From Exiguobacterium aurantiacum (GTDB lineage: Bacteria > Bacillota > Bacilli > Exiguobacteriales > Exiguobacteriaceae), in NCBI RefSeq assembly GCF_001766415.1, contig NZ_MKXO01000001.1, positions 744,001 through 808,000 of the forward strand: DNA of 64,000 bases, given 5' to 3'. This document shows positions 1 to 9,716 of the stretch, one piece after another (positions within the stretch are counted from its first letter, which is position 1; each line of letters begins with the position of its first letter). The notes under the pieces were generated by a model. That model was not told the DNA's origin and did not search any database. It saw only the letters and a program-made list of their open reading frames with translations. The translations under genes and the position numbers were made by a program.

Positions 1-486
<486 letters not shown>

Positions 487-515
487 ACTATAAAGCTGAA
501 TCGGTTGAAAGTCAA
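487..515 (-). promoter_or_regulatory. Probable sigma-A promoter of the pyr operon
   Basis: On the minus strand TTGACT (510-515) and TATAGT (487-492) are separated by 17 bp. The -35 box overlaps the last codons of the upstream pseudouridine synthase gene, so pyrR can be transcribed independently. The predicted start, near 480, lies just before the PyrR-binding loop. Confidence 0.7.
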
Positions 516-1423
516 CGTGTTTTCTCGATTTTGTCCAATTTTGCGAGCTCTGCCTCGAAGTCGGTCGGGAGTGCCGCCTCGAACTCGAGCCATTCGTTCG
601 TCCGCGGATGATGGAAGCCGAGCGTGGCTGCATGGAGCGCTTGCCCGTTCAAATCGATCGTCCGACGCGGTCCGTATTTCGGGTCTCCGGCAAGCGGATG
701 GCCGATATAGCGCATATGGACACGGATTTGATGCGTCCGTCCTGTCTCGAGCTTGCACTCGACGAGCGTGAAGTCTTTATAGCGCTCGAGCAGACGGAAG
801 TGTGTTACCGCTTCTTTCGCATTCTTGTCTGTCACCGTCATGCGCTGACGATCGTTCGTGTCGCGCCCGATCGGCGCCTCGATTGATCCGAGCTCATGGA
901 CGAGCTCGCCGTGGACAAGTGCGACGTATTCGCGTTTGATCGTTCTGTCTTTCAACTGTTGCGCGAGTGACTCGTGCGCCATATCGTTTTTCGCGACCAT
1001 GAGCAGTCCCGTCGTATCTTTATCGATACGATGGACGATACCCGGACGCTTCACCCCATTGATGCCTGAGAGGTCGTCACAGTGATACAACAGCGCGTTG
1101 ACGAGCGTTCCAGACGTATGACCGGCCGCAGGGTGCACGACCATGCCACGTGCTTTGTTGACGACGATGACATCCTCGTCCTCGAACACGACGTCGAGCG
1201 GAATATCTTCAGGGAGGACTTGGAGTTCGACGGCTTCTGGCACCGTCACGACGACTTCGTCCCCTTCTTGCAGTTTATAGTTCGGCTTCACGAGTTGACC
1301 GTTGACGAGCAGATCCCCTGCCTTGATCCAGTCTTGGATTTGCGAACGTGACCAGTCACTTCGTTCGCTCATCCATTTATCGATCCGTGCCTTTTCTTCG
1401 GCGACAAATGTGTAAGTTTCCAT
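512..1423 (-). CDS. rluD: RluA/RluD-family 23S rRNA pseudouridine synthase
   Basis: Converts uridine to pseudouridine in large-subunit rRNA; it corresponds by position to B. subtilis YlyB. The 303 residues hold an S4 RNA-binding domain (about 12-60) and a pseudouridine synthase domain with the catalytic motif HRIDKDTTG, Asp134 being the nucleophile. The ATG overlaps the lspA stop codon (TAATG), so the two are translationally coupled. Target uridines cannot be read from sequence; the RluD name is by family only. Confidence 0.9.
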   Translation of the reverse strand: METYTFVAEEKARIDKWMSERSDWSRSQIQDWIKAGDLLVNGQLVKPNYKLQEGDEVVVTVPEAVELQVLPEDIPLDVVFEDEDVIVVNKARGMVVHPAAGHTSGTLVNALLYHCDDLSGINGVKRPGIVHRIDKDTTGLLMVAKNDMAHESLAQQLKDRTIKREYVALVHGELVHELGSIEAPIGRDTNDRQRMTVTDKNAKEAVTHFRLLERYKDFTLVECKLETGRTHQIRVHMRYIGHPLAGDPKYGPRRTIDLNGQALHAATLGFHHPRTNEWLEFEAALPTDFEAELAKLDKIEKTR

Positions 1424-1896
1424 TACGATTGTCCCCTTTCTTTGTTTAATTTTTCTTCGAACAAGACGCCGATGATCATAAAGATGACCCCGAACGTGAG
1501 TGCCATATCGGCGACGTTAAAGATTGGGAAGTTGTAGCCGAACGGGTACGTGTCGACGAAGTCGACGACCTCGCCCCGGAACAGACGATCGATAAAGTTG
1601 CCGATCGCTCCGGCGAGCAGTAAGCCGACACTGTAGCCGAGCAGTTTGAAGCCATTCACTTCTTTATGCAAGAAGTAGATCAGACCGACGACAACGACGG
1701 CGGTGACGACGAAGAAGAACACCATCTGTCCTTCGAGCATCCCCCAGGCCGCGCCTCTGTTGCGGTACGATGTCAAATAGAGCCATCCCGGGATCAATTC
1801 GATCGATTGACCGATCGTCATCGTCTGGACGACGATCCATTTCGTCACTTGGTCGAGCAAAATGAGAACGACTGCTAATCCGTAATAACGTTTCAT
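1423..1896 (-). CDS. lspA: Lipoprotein signal peptidase II
   Basis: Membrane aspartyl protease that cleaves prolipoproteins before the lipidated cysteine, as the three lipoproteins in this window would need (ctaC, the 62201 hydrolase, possibly others). 157 residues with four hydrophobic segments; the catalytic Asp motifs NFIDR and VVDFVD are present. The ATG at 1896 was chosen because AAAGGAG lies 6 nt upstream; a TTG one codon earlier is too close to it. It is followed by the overlapping rluD-like gene. Confidence 0.96.
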   Translation of the reverse strand: MKRYYGLAVVLILLDQVTKWIVVQTMTIGQSIELIPGWLYLTSYRNRGAAWGMLEGQMVFFFVVTAVVVVGLIYFLHKEVNGFKLLGYSVGLLLAGAIGNFIDRLFRGEVVDFVDTYPFGYNFPIFNVADMALTFGVIFMIIGVLFEEKLNKERGQS

Positions 1897-1921
1897 CAAA
1901 TTCTCCTTTCAAGTCATAAGA

Positions 1922-1949
1922 AACCGGAGTGGACTGTGCGCCACTCCGG
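1922..1949 (-). terminator. Hairpin after ileS
   Basis: A perfect 10-bp stem ACCGGAGTGG/CCACTCCGGT follows the ileS stop. The U tract is short and interrupted (TTTCTTATGA), so termination may be partial and allow read-through to lspA. Confidence 0.65.
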
Positions 1950-1955
1950 TCCGGC

Positions 1956-4682
1956 TCATGCGATGACTTCTGTACAGCGCGGGCAAAGTTCTGGATGATC
2001 TGCGTTCTGACCAAGTTCGGTCGAATACGTCCAACAGCGGGCACAAGCGGCACCGTCTGCTTTCGCGACGCTGATCTTCGCCGTCGCGTAGTCGACGTCG
2101 GCCGTATCGACGTAGTCGAGTTGTGACACTTGCAGGAGTTGACGAACGTTATCGATCGTATCGAGCAGCGCTTTCGTCTCACCCTTCGGTGCGACTTGAA
2201 GTTTTGCTTCGAGCGGTTTCCCGATCAACTTCTCGCCGCGGGCGATCTCGATCGCTTTCAAGACGTCGTCGCGGAACGTGAGGAATTTCGACCATTTCGC
2301 GAGTAATTCCATCTCTGCTTCCGTGAGCGGCGCCACTTCTTCAAGGTCCGACAAGAAGACGCTATCCGCCGTCTTGGCCGGGATTTCTTGCCAGACTTCG
2401 TCCGCCGTATGCGGGAGGATCGGGGCAAGCAGCTTCGTCAACGTGATGACCGCATCATACATGACCGTCTGAACGGCACGGCGACGCGCATCGTTTTCAC
2501 GTTCGATGTAGAGGATGTCTTTCGTGAAGTCGAGATAGAACGACGACAATTCGTTGACACAGAAGTTGTGGCTCATGTGGTAAACAGCCATAAAGTCGAA
2601 CGTATCGTACGCTTTGACGACTTTCGTCTGAAGTTGTTTCAGCTTCGTCGCCATGAAGCGGTCGGCTTCCGGCATATCTTCGAACGCGACGCGCATCGAC
2701 GGATCGAACCCGTTCAAGTTACCGAGCAAGAAGCGTAACGTGTTACGGATCTTCCGGTATACTTCTGACACTTGTTTAAAGTTGTCATGCGAGGCGCGGA
2801 CGTCTGACTGATAGTCCACAGACGCGACCCAAAGACGTACGATTTCAGCACCGTACTGTTTCACGAGGTCGTTCGGTGCAATCGTGTTGCCGAGCGATTT
2901 CGACATCTTCCGGCCGTCGCCGTCAAGGACGAAGCCGTGACTGAGGACGTTGCGATACGGTGCTTTGCCGGTCGTCGCGACTGCAGTCGACAGTGACGAG
3001 TTGAACCAACCACGGTATTGGTCCGAACCTTCTAGGTACAGGTCGGCCGGACGGCGCAAGTTGTCGCGCTGTTCGAGCACGCCTGCGTGTGACGAACCTG
3101 AATCGAACCAGACGTCCATGATGTCGACTTCTTTACGGAACTCGCCGTTTGGACTGTTCGGATGTGTGAAGCCGGATGGCAACAAGTCTTTCGCCTCGCG
3201 CTCGTACCAGACGTTTGATCCGTGCTCATGGAACAAGTTGGCGATATGGTCGATCGTTTCGTTCGTGATGATTTCCGTTCCGTCTTCTGCGTAGAAGATC
3301 GGGATCGGCACACCCCATGCCCGCTGACGGCTGATGACCCAGTCGCCACGGTCACGGACCATGTTGAACAGGCGCGTCATGCCCCATTCCGGTACCCAGT
3401 TCACTTCTTCGATCTCACGCAACATGTCGCTGCGGAAGTCTTTGATCGAAGCGAACCATTGCGGTGTCGCCCGGAAGATGACCGGCTTTTTCGTACGCCA
3501 GTCGTGCGGGTACGAGTGCTTGATGAATTTGAGCTTCAACAAGTTGCCATTTGCTTCGAGCTTCATGCCGATCTCTTTGTTCGCATCTTCATAGAACAGT
3601 CCTTCAAAGCCTGGTGCTTCGTCCGTCATATACCCACGGTCGTCGACCGGGCACAACACGTCAAGTCCGTACGCTTGGCCGACACGGTAGTCGTCTTCCC
3701 CGTGGCCAGGTGCGATATGGACGCAGCCTGTCGCTTCAGCCGTGACGTGGTCGCCAAGGATGAGGAGTGACGTCCGGTCGTAAAGCGGGTGCTGTACCGT
3801 CATGTGTTCGAACTCGCGTCCGTTCCAAGACCCGCTCACTGAGTATTCATCCCAGCCGAGTGCTGTCGTCACTTCTTCGACGAGCGTCTCGGCAACGATA
3901 TACCCTTTGCCATCGTGCTCGATCCGTGTGTATGTCAGCTCATCGCTGACAGCGATCCCGAGGTTGGCCGGAATCGTCCACGGTGTCGTCGTCCAGATGA
4001 CGAAATGGTCGGTCGTCCCGAGGACGCCTTTGCCATCGACGACTTGGAACGCCACATAGATGGCTGGTGATTTTTTGTCGTAGTACTCGATTTCCGCCTC
4101 AGCGAGTGCCGATTCAGAAGACGGTGACCAATAGACCGGTTTTTTCCCTTTATAGATGTATCCTTTTTCAGCCATCGTGCCGAACAGGCGGATTTGCGCC
4201 GCTTCATATTCAGGCTGGAGCGTGATGTATGGATTGTCGAAGTCAGCGAGCAGTCCGAGACGCTTGAACTGTTCACGTTGTGAGTTCACTTGCTCCATCG
4301 CGTAAGCGGCACATTTTTCGCGGAACTCGGCGACAGTCATCTCTTTACGGTTGACGCCTGCTTTTTGAAGCGCGTTCTCGATCGGAAGACCGTGTGTGTC
4401 CCAACCTGGGATCATCGGTGATTGATAGCCGTTCAACGACTTGAAACGGACGATGATGTCTTTTAACACTTTGTTGAGTGCATGGCCCATATGGATGTCA
4501 CCGTTGGCGTACGGAGGTCCGTCATGTAGAATGTATTGCGGCTTTCCTGCATTCTTCTCTTGGACGCGGTTGTACAAGTCCATCTGCTCCCAAGCCTCGT
4601 GCATTGCTGGCTCGCGCTTCGGCAAATTTCCACGCATCGCGAATTCTGTATCAGGCATCAATAATGTGTCTTTGTAGTTCAT
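1956..4682 (-). CDS. ileS: Isoleucyl-tRNA synthetase
   Basis: Charges tRNA-Ile. 908 residues from the ATG at 4682, preceded by AGGAGGAGTTTCA. The class I signatures HMGH (64-67) and KMSKS are present, and the C-terminal zinc knuckle has Cys880, Cys883, Cys900 and Cys903, typical of bacterial IleS. The open frame extends 52 codons upstream to 4838, but that part is the T-box leader and is rejected as coding. Expression should rise when uncharged tRNA-Ile accumulates, through the leader. Confidence 0.98.
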   Translation of the reverse strand: MNYKDTLLMPDTEFAMRGNLPKREPAMHEAWEQMDLYNRVQEKNAGKPQYILHDGPPYANGDIHMGHALNKVLKDIIVRFKSLNGYQSPMIPGWDTHGLPIENALQKAGVNRKEMTVAEFREKCAAYAMEQVNSQREQFKRLGLLADFDNPYITLQPEYEAAQIRLFGTMAEKGYIYKGKKPVYWSPSSESALAEAEIEYYDKKSPAIYVAFQVVDGKGVLGTTDHFVIWTTTPWTIPANLGIAVSDELTYTRIEHDGKGYIVAETLVEEVTTALGWDEYSVSGSWNGREFEHMTVQHPLYDRTSLLILGDHVTAEATGCVHIAPGHGEDDYRVGQAYGLDVLCPVDDRGYMTDEAPGFEGLFYEDANKEIGMKLEANGNLLKLKFIKHSYPHDWRTKKPVIFRATPQWFASIKDFRSDMLREIEEVNWVPEWGMTRLFNMVRDRGDWVISRQRAWGVPIPIFYAEDGTEIITNETIDHIANLFHEHGSNVWYEREAKDLLPSGFTHPNSPNGEFRKEVDIMDVWFDSGSSHAGVLEQRDNLRRPADLYLEGSDQYRGWFNSSLSTAVATTGKAPYRNVLSHGFVLDGDGRKMSKSLGNTIAPNDLVKQYGAEIVRLWVASVDYQSDVRASHDNFKQVSEVYRKIRNTLRFLLGNLNGFDPSMRVAFEDMPEADRFMATKLKQLQTKVVKAYDTFDFMAVYHMSHNFCVNELSSFYLDFTKDILYIERENDARRRAVQTVMYDAVITLTKLLAPILPHTADEVWQEIPAKTADSVFLSDLEEVAPLTEAEMELLAKWSKFLTFRDDVLKAIEIARGEKLIGKPLEAKLQVAPKGETKALLDTIDNVRQLLQVSQLDYVDTADVDYATAKISVAKADGAACARCWTYSTELGQNADHPELCPRCTEVIA

Positions 4683-4710
4683 TGAAACTCCTCCTGCATC
4701 TTTTTTGAAA

Positions 4711-4984
4711 AACAAAAAAAACCCGCCCCTAAATAGGGACGAGTTCATCGACTCGCGGTACCACCCTACTAATCTCAAGTAGACCTTGAGACCGCTCTCG
4801 GTAACCGATAACGAGGTCAAGCGGTCACGCTTACTCAATTCAGCATGACACTCATAGGGGATACCAAATAAAGTCTTTCTCTTAGGCTTGCACCTTCCCT
4901 AAGTCGCTTCGTAGGTGTGACTTTATTGACGTGTCCTAATCAACGTATTGTTTATTATCCGTGATGTTTGTTTGGTGTGACTTC
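4711..4984 (-). promoter_or_regulatory. T-box leader (isoleucine) of ileS with terminator
   Basis: The minus strand carries the T-box core AGGGTGGTACCGCG (4754-4767), the sequence that pairs with the acceptor end of uncharged tRNA. Upstream lies a stem I region with the GGTGCAAGCC-type loop and an ATC triplet in the context GGTATCCCC, consistent with an isoleucine specifier. Downstream is the terminator CGTCCCTA/TAGGGGCG followed by a run of eight U (around 4713-4745). The specifier placement is inferred from context and from the gene it controls. Confidence 0.92.
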
Positions 4985-5500
4985 GTCGTCATTATACGCA
5001 AGTTCACTCGTATCGTCAAGAACCGTCTGGACAGGCGGCTCTCCGACAATCGTGTCCCATTCGGTACTATTTAGAAGTTCCATCTGTGCGTCGACGAGAA
5101 CACGGAACCGGGTCCGGTACAGTTCGACTTTTTTCAACATTTGAATGACTTCACGCTCTGCCATCTGCTCTTTACGCGACGCTTCCTCTTCTCGGGCGAG
5201 CGCTTCGCGTTCAGCCTGCTTCAAGATGAGGCTGGCTTCTTTGGCCGCATTGGTCTTGACTTCTTCTGCCGCCTCTTGTGCGACGATAATCGATTTATTC
5301 AACGTGTCTTCCATCGAGGAGAAGTAGTCAATACGGGCTTGCATATCGTTGACGAGTTCTTCGTACCTTCTATTTTCACGAATCAATAGCTCAAACTCTT
5401 TAATGATTTGATCTAAAAATTCATTGACCTCATCGATATCGTACCCGCGAAAACGAGTCGAGAACTCTTTGTTATGAATATCAATCGGTGTCAACGCCAT
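4955..5500 (-). CDS. divIVA: DivIVA, cell-pole/septum topological factor
   Basis: Coiled-coil protein that senses negative membrane curvature and recruits division and pole proteins. 181 residues; the conserved N-terminal lipid-binding domain (MALTPIDIHNKEFSTRF, then RGYDIDEVNEFLD) is followed by coiled-coil sequence (about 30-150) rich in E, K, Q and A. It is the first gene after ylmH in the leftward ylm block, as in Bacillus. The end of the gene contains the ileS promoter. Confidence 0.96.
   Translation of the reverse strand: MALTPIDIHNKEFSTRFRGYDIDEVNEFLDQIIKEFELLIRENRRYEELVNDMQARIDYFSSMEDTLNKSIIVAQEAAEEVKTNAAKEASLILKQAEREALAREEEASRKEQMAEREVIQMLKKVELYRTRFRVLVDAQMELLNSTEWDTIVGEPPVQTVLDDTSELAYNDDEVTPNKHHG
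4991..5019 (-). promoter_or_regulatory. Sigma-A promoter of ileS inside the divIVA 3' end
   Basis: TTGACG (5014-5019) and TATAAT (4991-4996) are spaced by 17 bp on the minus strand, within the last codons of divIVA. The predicted start near 4984 gives a T-box leader of about 300 nt. So ileS has a strong promoter of its own in addition to read-through from the division genes. Confidence 0.8.
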
Positions 5501-5518
5501 TCGACTTTCCTCCTAAAT

Positions 5519-6289
5519 TCAACGTATGATGCCATACTGGATTTTTATTTTCTCACGCTTTGTCGAGCCGAGGATTGCCGTCAATTTGACACGACCGTAA
5601 CCCCGGATTGAAACCAAATCGTCTGGTTCGAGTAAAAAGCTCGCGTCCGTGATCGCTTTATGATTGACTTTGCAGTCACCATGTTTGACGAGCGCCTGTG
5701 CTTTCTGGCGCGACAGACCGAGCACCTCGCTCACGACCGCATCAAAGCGGAGTGAGGAGACGATGCCAAACTCGTCGCTCCATTTGACTTCTGGGACGGT
5801 CAAAATCGATGCGGCCGGCACATCAGACAGCCGCACCCGGGCTTTACCGACGCGATCCACGTTCATTTCGATGAATCCAGCCGCATCAGCCGTCGTCGCG
5901 AACTGAGCGATCCCGTCAGCGAGGACAACGTCGCCAAACTTTTGCCGCTTCAGGCCCGCGTTAAGAAGCGTGCCTGTCACTTGGCGGTGGGTCAAGTCGA
6001 CAAACTTCGTCGGATAATCGATTTGAAGAATCTTGACTTCAAAGTCGTTCACGTCGAGCTCATAGTAGTCGGGCGTCAATAAAAGCCGTTTCCGCTCAGC
6101 TCCAGGGAAACCGCCGTCCTCGTAGATGGCGAGCCGTTTGCCAACGAGTTGCCTGACGATTTGTTGCTCACGTGGGTCTAAAAAATCCGTCAATTTAAAC
6201 AAGTAGTTGTCCTCGACTTGTCGCACCCAGTCGAGCACTTGCTCGACAAACGGGCGTTCATTCGGTCGATAATGATCGAAGACGCTCAT
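5519..6289 (-). CDS. ylmH: YlmH, S4-domain RNA-binding protein
   Basis: 256 residues with a C-terminal S4 RNA-binding domain (about 180-245, around LGLSRQKAQALVKHGDCKVN). YlmH of B. subtilis is a conserved partner of the division cluster; recent work on the family links it to rescue of stalled ribosomes. The start ATG directly abuts the ylmG stop, so the ylm genes are co-translated. No catalytic motif is visible. Confidence 0.9.
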   Translation of the reverse strand: MSVFDHYRPNERPFVEQVLDWVRQVEDNYLFKLTDFLDPREQQIVRQLVGKRLAIYEDGGFPGAERKRLLLTPDYYELDVNDFEVKILQIDYPTKFVDLTHRQVTGTLLNAGLKRQKFGDVVLADGIAQFATTADAAGFIEMNVDRVGKARVRLSDVPAASILTVPEVKWSDEFGIVSSLRFDAVVSEVLGLSRQKAQALVKHGDCKVNHKAITDASFLLEPDDLVSIRGYGRVKLTAILGSTKREKIKIQYGIIR

Positions 6290-6562
6290 TTACAGACCGA
6301 AAATCGCTCGCACTCCTGCTTGCGCCATACGAAGCACGAACAGGGCGACGATTGGAGAAATGTCGAGCATACCGCCGATTGGCGGGATGATCCGACGGAA
6401 CGGGTTAAGAAACGGCTCACACAAGTATGTCAAAATCTGTCCGAATTTTGATTCTCTCGCATTCGGGAACCACGATAATAAAATATAGGCAATCAAGACC
6501 CAACTATAATATCCAAGAAGCGTAACAATCGTATTGCCTAATGCAGGGATCGCATTTTCCAT
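6290..6562 (-). CDS. ylmG: YggT/YlmG family membrane protein
   Basis: 90 residues with two hydrophobic helices and the family motif around SWFPNARES and EPFLNPFRRIIPP. The family is membrane-bound and linked to division or envelope functions (cyanobacterial and plastid YlmG affects nucleoid and division). It lies between sepF and ylmH with almost no spacer. The molecular role is unknown. Confidence 0.88.
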   Translation of the reverse strand: MENAIPALGNTIVTLLGYYSWVLIAYILLSWFPNARESKFGQILTYLCEPFLNPFRRIIPPIGGMLDISPIVALFVLRMAQAGVRAIFGL

Positions 6563-6566
6563 TCAT

Positions 6567-7034
6567 TTACCACCCTTTACTGTTTAGTTCGTCCTCCGAA
6601 ATCAAATTCGAAATCGATCCAGTCAATTCGATATTGTTCGGAGCACATAGAATCGTGTTATGTCCAATCGACGTCATCGTTCCTTCTAGGGCGTAAACGA
6701 CACCCGACAAGAAGTTTACAACTTGACGAGACTGCTCTTTCGACATGCGCTGAAGGTTGACGATGACGGCACGATTTTCTTTCAACTGGTCGCCAATATC
6801 TTGTGCCTCGGCAAAGACGCGCGGTTCAGCAAGAACGACTTTCGAACGTTCTTTCTTCTTCGTGTTTAGCGCGACGAGGTTGTTCGATGGTTTCGGACGC
6901 TCCTCGGTTTTGACGAGCGCATCAGTCGTCGGTTGAGTATTCGTCTCTGCGACAGCATACTCTTCCCCTTCATACGCGTGATTCGGATCTTCCTCAAGTC
7001 CAAAGAAGTCTTTCATTTTGTTTTTGATTGACAT
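6567..7034 (-). CDS. sepF: SepF, FtsZ-ring membrane anchor
   Basis: SepF binds FtsZ filaments and the membrane, forming rings that bundle FtsZ. The 155 residues have an N-terminal amphipathic segment (MSIKNKMKDFFGL) for membrane attachment, an acidic linker, then the SepF core (about 70-150) with QRMSKEQSRQVVNFLSGVVY. A good ribosome site (AAGGAGGAATCCGTT) precedes the ATG. Confidence 0.95.
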   Translation of the reverse strand: MSIKNKMKDFFGLEEDPNHAYEGEEYAVAETNTQPTTDALVKTEERPKPSNNLVALNTKKKERSKVVLAEPRVFAEAQDIGDQLKENRAVIVNLQRMSKEQSRQVVNFLSGVVYALEGTMTSIGHNTILCAPNNIELTGSISNLISEDELNSKGW

Positions 7035-7057
7035 AACGGATTCCTCCTTAGAATATA

Positions 7058-7711
7058 TTATTGCACAAGTACGGTCCCAATACGAACAAACGATGCGCCT
7101 TCTTCGATTGCCAACTCGTAGTCGTTAGACATACCCATCGACAATTCGTTGCATGGTGCATGTTCGAAGCGATTTGCCGCGACGCGGTCGCGCAATTCGC
7201 GTAAAGCACGGAATGTTTCACGGATCACACCTTCATCTTCTGTGAACGGAGCCATCGTCATCAGTCCGATGACCCGAATATGGCGATACTGTCTACAGTT
7301 CTCGATGAACGGGATGACTTCCTCTTTTTCAAGCCCATGTTTTGACGTCTCGCCCGATACGTTCACTTGGACGAAACAATCGATGACACGGTCGGACCGT
7401 TTGTCAATCTCTTCGGCGAGCGATAATCGGTCGAGCGAATGGATTGCGGCAACATGATCGATGACTTGTCTCACTTTGCGCGTCTGTAGACTGCCGATAA
7501 AATGGAACTTGGCGTCCGACGGCATCGCATTGACTTTCTCGAGCAAGCCTTCCGGACGGTTCTCACCGAAATCTCGGACACCTTCTGCGTAAAGCGCGTT
7601 CGCGACGTCGACACCGACCGACTTCGTGACCGCGATGAGCGTCACCGCTGTTTCCGATTGAAGGTTCTCAATATTCTGTCTCACTTGTTTGACGTTATCA
7701 GCTATGCTCAC
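7058..7711 (-). CDS. yggS: YggS/PLPBP family pyridoxal phosphate homeostasis protein
   Basis: PLP-binding TIM-barrel protein that buffers pyridoxal phosphate rather than catalysing a reaction; B. subtilis YlmE. 217 residues; the PLP lysine lies in the motif LIAVTKSV (about residue 30), with GENRPEG and FHFIGSLQTRK further on and SMGMSNDYELAI near the C-terminus. Its ATG overlaps the pgeF stop. Confidence 0.95.
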   Translation of the reverse strand: MSIADNVKQVRQNIENLQSETAVTLIAVTKSVGVDVANALYAEGVRDFGENRPEGLLEKVNAMPSDAKFHFIGSLQTRKVRQVIDHVAAIHSLDRLSLAEEIDKRSDRVIDCFVQVNVSGETSKHGLEKEEVIPFIENCRQYRHIRVIGLMTMAPFTEDEGVIRETFRALRELRDRVAANRFEHAPCNELSMGMSNDYELAIEEGASFVRIGTVLVQ

Positions 7712-8469
7712 AATTTCTTCTCCTTGACGAGGACGGCGGCAAATCGACGCTTGGCGTCTCCGTTCCGATACGAGAAAAAGTCTCGATCGGAAGCGGTCGA
7801 CAAGTTCGACTGCGTGACGTCCATGTTTCTTTCGACAGCGAGTGTCTCATTGACTCGTTGCAATGACAGATTCGCATGACGTTCTGATTCGTTATACACC
7901 GAGGCCGCATATGCTTCGGGCGAGACGGCATTGACGGCATCGAGGACACGGCGGTCGACTTCATAATGCTCGGCCGTGATGGCCGGTCCGACGTACATCT
8001 CGATGTCGTGTTCCGGAACCCCGAGCCGAGCGAATGCGTCCGCCATCGAAGACACGATGTTTCCGACCGTCCCTTTCCATCCGGCATGAGCCATGCCGAT
8101 GATTCCGTGATCTTTCGCACAAAAGAACAACGGGACGCAATCGGCGAACACGAGAGCGAGTGGCAAATCGGTGGCGGTCGTGACGAGTCCGTCAGTCGCT
8201 TGAATCGCCTCATCGTATCGATAGGCGCCTTTGCCCTTGTCCGCTTCGTCGACGGTCGCGACACGCGTCCCGTGCACTTGATCGGCCCAAACCGAATCGA
8301 TGAGCGACAAGTTTGCTTCGGTGAAGAAACGTTCCCGGTTGGCAATGACTTGTTCCGCATCATCGCCGACGTGCAAACCGACATTGCCTTCATTGTGTCC
8401 ATCCGTCCGCGTCGTCACATAAGCCAGATAGCGATACGCCTCGGTTTCCCATGTATGTATGAGTTGCAT
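7708..8469 (-). CDS. pgeF: PgeF/YfiH-type multicopper-fold enzyme (laccase-domain purine nucleosidase)
   Basis: Member of the YfiH (B. subtilis YlmD) family, reported to act as a purine nucleoside phosphorylase/deaminase or as an editing enzyme for peptidoglycan precursors (PgeF). 253 residues. Metal-ligand motifs are visible: QVHGT (about 62-66), ADCVPLFF and GMAHAGWKGTVGN. It sits directly after ftsZ, separated by the ftsZ terminator, and overlaps yggS by 4 nt. Its substrate here is uncertain. Confidence 0.88.
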   Translation of the reverse strand: MQLIHTWETEAYRYLAYVTTRTDGHNEGNVGLHVGDDAEQVIANRERFFTEANLSLIDSVWADQVHGTRVATVDEADKGKGAYRYDEAIQATDGLVTTATDLPLALVFADCVPLFFCAKDHGIIGMAHAGWKGTVGNIVSSMADAFARLGVPEHDIEMYVGPAITAEHYEVDRRVLDAVNAVSPEAYAASVYNESERHANLSLQRVNETLAVERNMDVTQSNLSTASDRDFFSYRNGDAKRRFAAVLVKEKKL

Positions 8470-8493
8470 ACCAGTCTCCTTTTTTTAGAAAAA

Positions 8494-8517
8494 GGGGGTG
8501 CCGAGAACGGCACCCCC
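8494..8517 (-). terminator. Intrinsic terminator after ftsZ
   Basis: Perfect 9-bp stem GGGGGTGCC/GGCACCCCC with a TTTTTCTAAAAAAA tail on the minus strand, between the ftsZ stop and the pgeF ribosome site. It should limit read-through from ftsZ into the ylm genes. Confidence 0.88.
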
Positions 8518-8523
8518 TGTTGT

Positions 8524-9669
8524 TTAGTTACGGCGTTGTCTTACGAACGCTGGGATGTTGATCGTCTCGTCTGGGACGTCCCCACCATAGACTGGTCTAT
8601 GGAAGTTCCCTTCTTCTTGTTGAGCAGGTTCAGTCGGTTTCGGTTGAACTTCTTTGTTCGCCTCAGGCTCCGCTTGTTTCTTCGGTTGCTGAAGGAACGG
8701 GTTCGTGCCTTGTGACTCTTCCGCAAACTCAGTCGCGATGACAGTGACGATGATCTCCTCGTTCAAGTTTTCGTTGATGACCGAACCAAAGATCAAGTTC
8801 ACTTCTTCATCAGCGGCACTTTGAACGATTTGAGCAGCCTCTGTTACTTCATACAAGCTGAGGCTGAGTCCACCTGTAATGTTCATCAAGACACCTTTCG
8901 CGCCTTCGATCGAAGACTCGAGCAGTGGAGATGAGATCGCCTTTTTCGCTGCTTCGATGGCACGGTTTTCACCAGTCGCCACACCGACACCCATGAGCGC
9001 CGATCCTTTTTCCGTCATGATCGTTTTCACGTCGGCGAAGTCAAGGTTGATCAAACCAGGGATGGCGATCAAGTCTGTGATCCCTTGGACACCTTGGCGA
9101 AGCACGTTATCCGCTTCGCGGAACGCTTCGATCATCGGCGTGTTCCGCTCGACGATTTCAAGCAACTTGTCGTTCGGGATGACGATGAGTGTATCGACTT
9201 TTTCTTTGAACGCTTGGATTCCGTGTTGCGCATGCTGCATCCGTTTGCGTCCTTCGAACATGAACGGTTTCGTGACGACACCGACTGTGAGCGCTCCGAT
9301 TTCTTTTGAAATCTCAGCGATGACTGGTGCAGCGCCCGTACCTGTTCCCCCACCCATACCGGCAGTGACGAAGACCATATCGGCACCGTCAAGTGCTTCG
9401 ATCAATTGCTCACGGCTTTCTTCAGCCGCTTTCTTACCGATGTCCGGGTTCGCACCGGCACCAAGGCCGCGTGTCAATTTAGCGCCAAGCTGAAGCTTGA
9501 CGTCCGCTTTCGACATATTGAGTGCTTGTGCGTCTGTATTGACCGCGATGAACTCGACACCTTGCACTCCGTGCTCGATCATTCGGTTGACGGCGTTTGA
9601 ACCACCACCACCGACTCCAATTACTTTAATTTTTGCTACGGCGTCAATCGCCTCATCAAAGTACATCAT
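8524..9669 (-). CDS. ftsZ: FtsZ, tubulin-like division GTPase
   Basis: Polymerises at midcell to form the Z-ring. 381 residues: the GTP-binding tubulin signature [10 protein letters not shown] near 110, the T7-loop segment [11 protein letters not shown] near 205-215, a variable Q/E/P-rich linker (about 325-365), and the C-terminal FtsA/SepF-binding peptide ([15 protein letters not shown]). The start follows GGGGGATACCTGAA. Its binding partners FtsA and SepF are both encoded in the window. Confidence 0.98.
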   Translation of the reverse strand: MMYFDEAIDAVAKIKVIGVGGGGSNAVNRMIEHGVQGVEFIAVNTDAQALNMSKADVKLQLGAKLTRGLGAGANPDIGKKAAEESREQLIEALDGADMVFVTAGMGGGTGTGAAPVIAEISKEIGALTVGVVTKPFMFEGRKRMQHAQHGIQAFKEKVDTLIVIPNDKLLEIVERNTPMIEAFREADNVLRQGVQGITDLIAIPGLINLDFADVKTIMTEKGSALMGVGVATGENRAIEAAKKAISSPLLESSIEGAKGVLMNITGGLSLSLYEVTEAAQIVQSAADEEVNLIFGSVINENLNEEIIVTVIATEFAEESQGTNPFLQQPKKQAEPEANKEVQPKPTEPAQQEEGNFHRPVYGGDVPDETINIPAFVRQRRN

Positions 9670-9716
9670 TTCAGGTATCCCCCTACGTAATTTCCAATTG
9701 TTAACACATCATCAGC

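Noticed and set aside
3222-3770. 182-codon plus-strand frame in ileS
   Set aside because: Shadow of the synthetase gene on the opposite strand without a ribosome site.
4683-4838. 52-codon N-terminal extension of ileS
   Set aside because: This stretch is the T-box leader with its terminator. The ATG at 4682 has a clear ribosome site and gives the family N-terminus.
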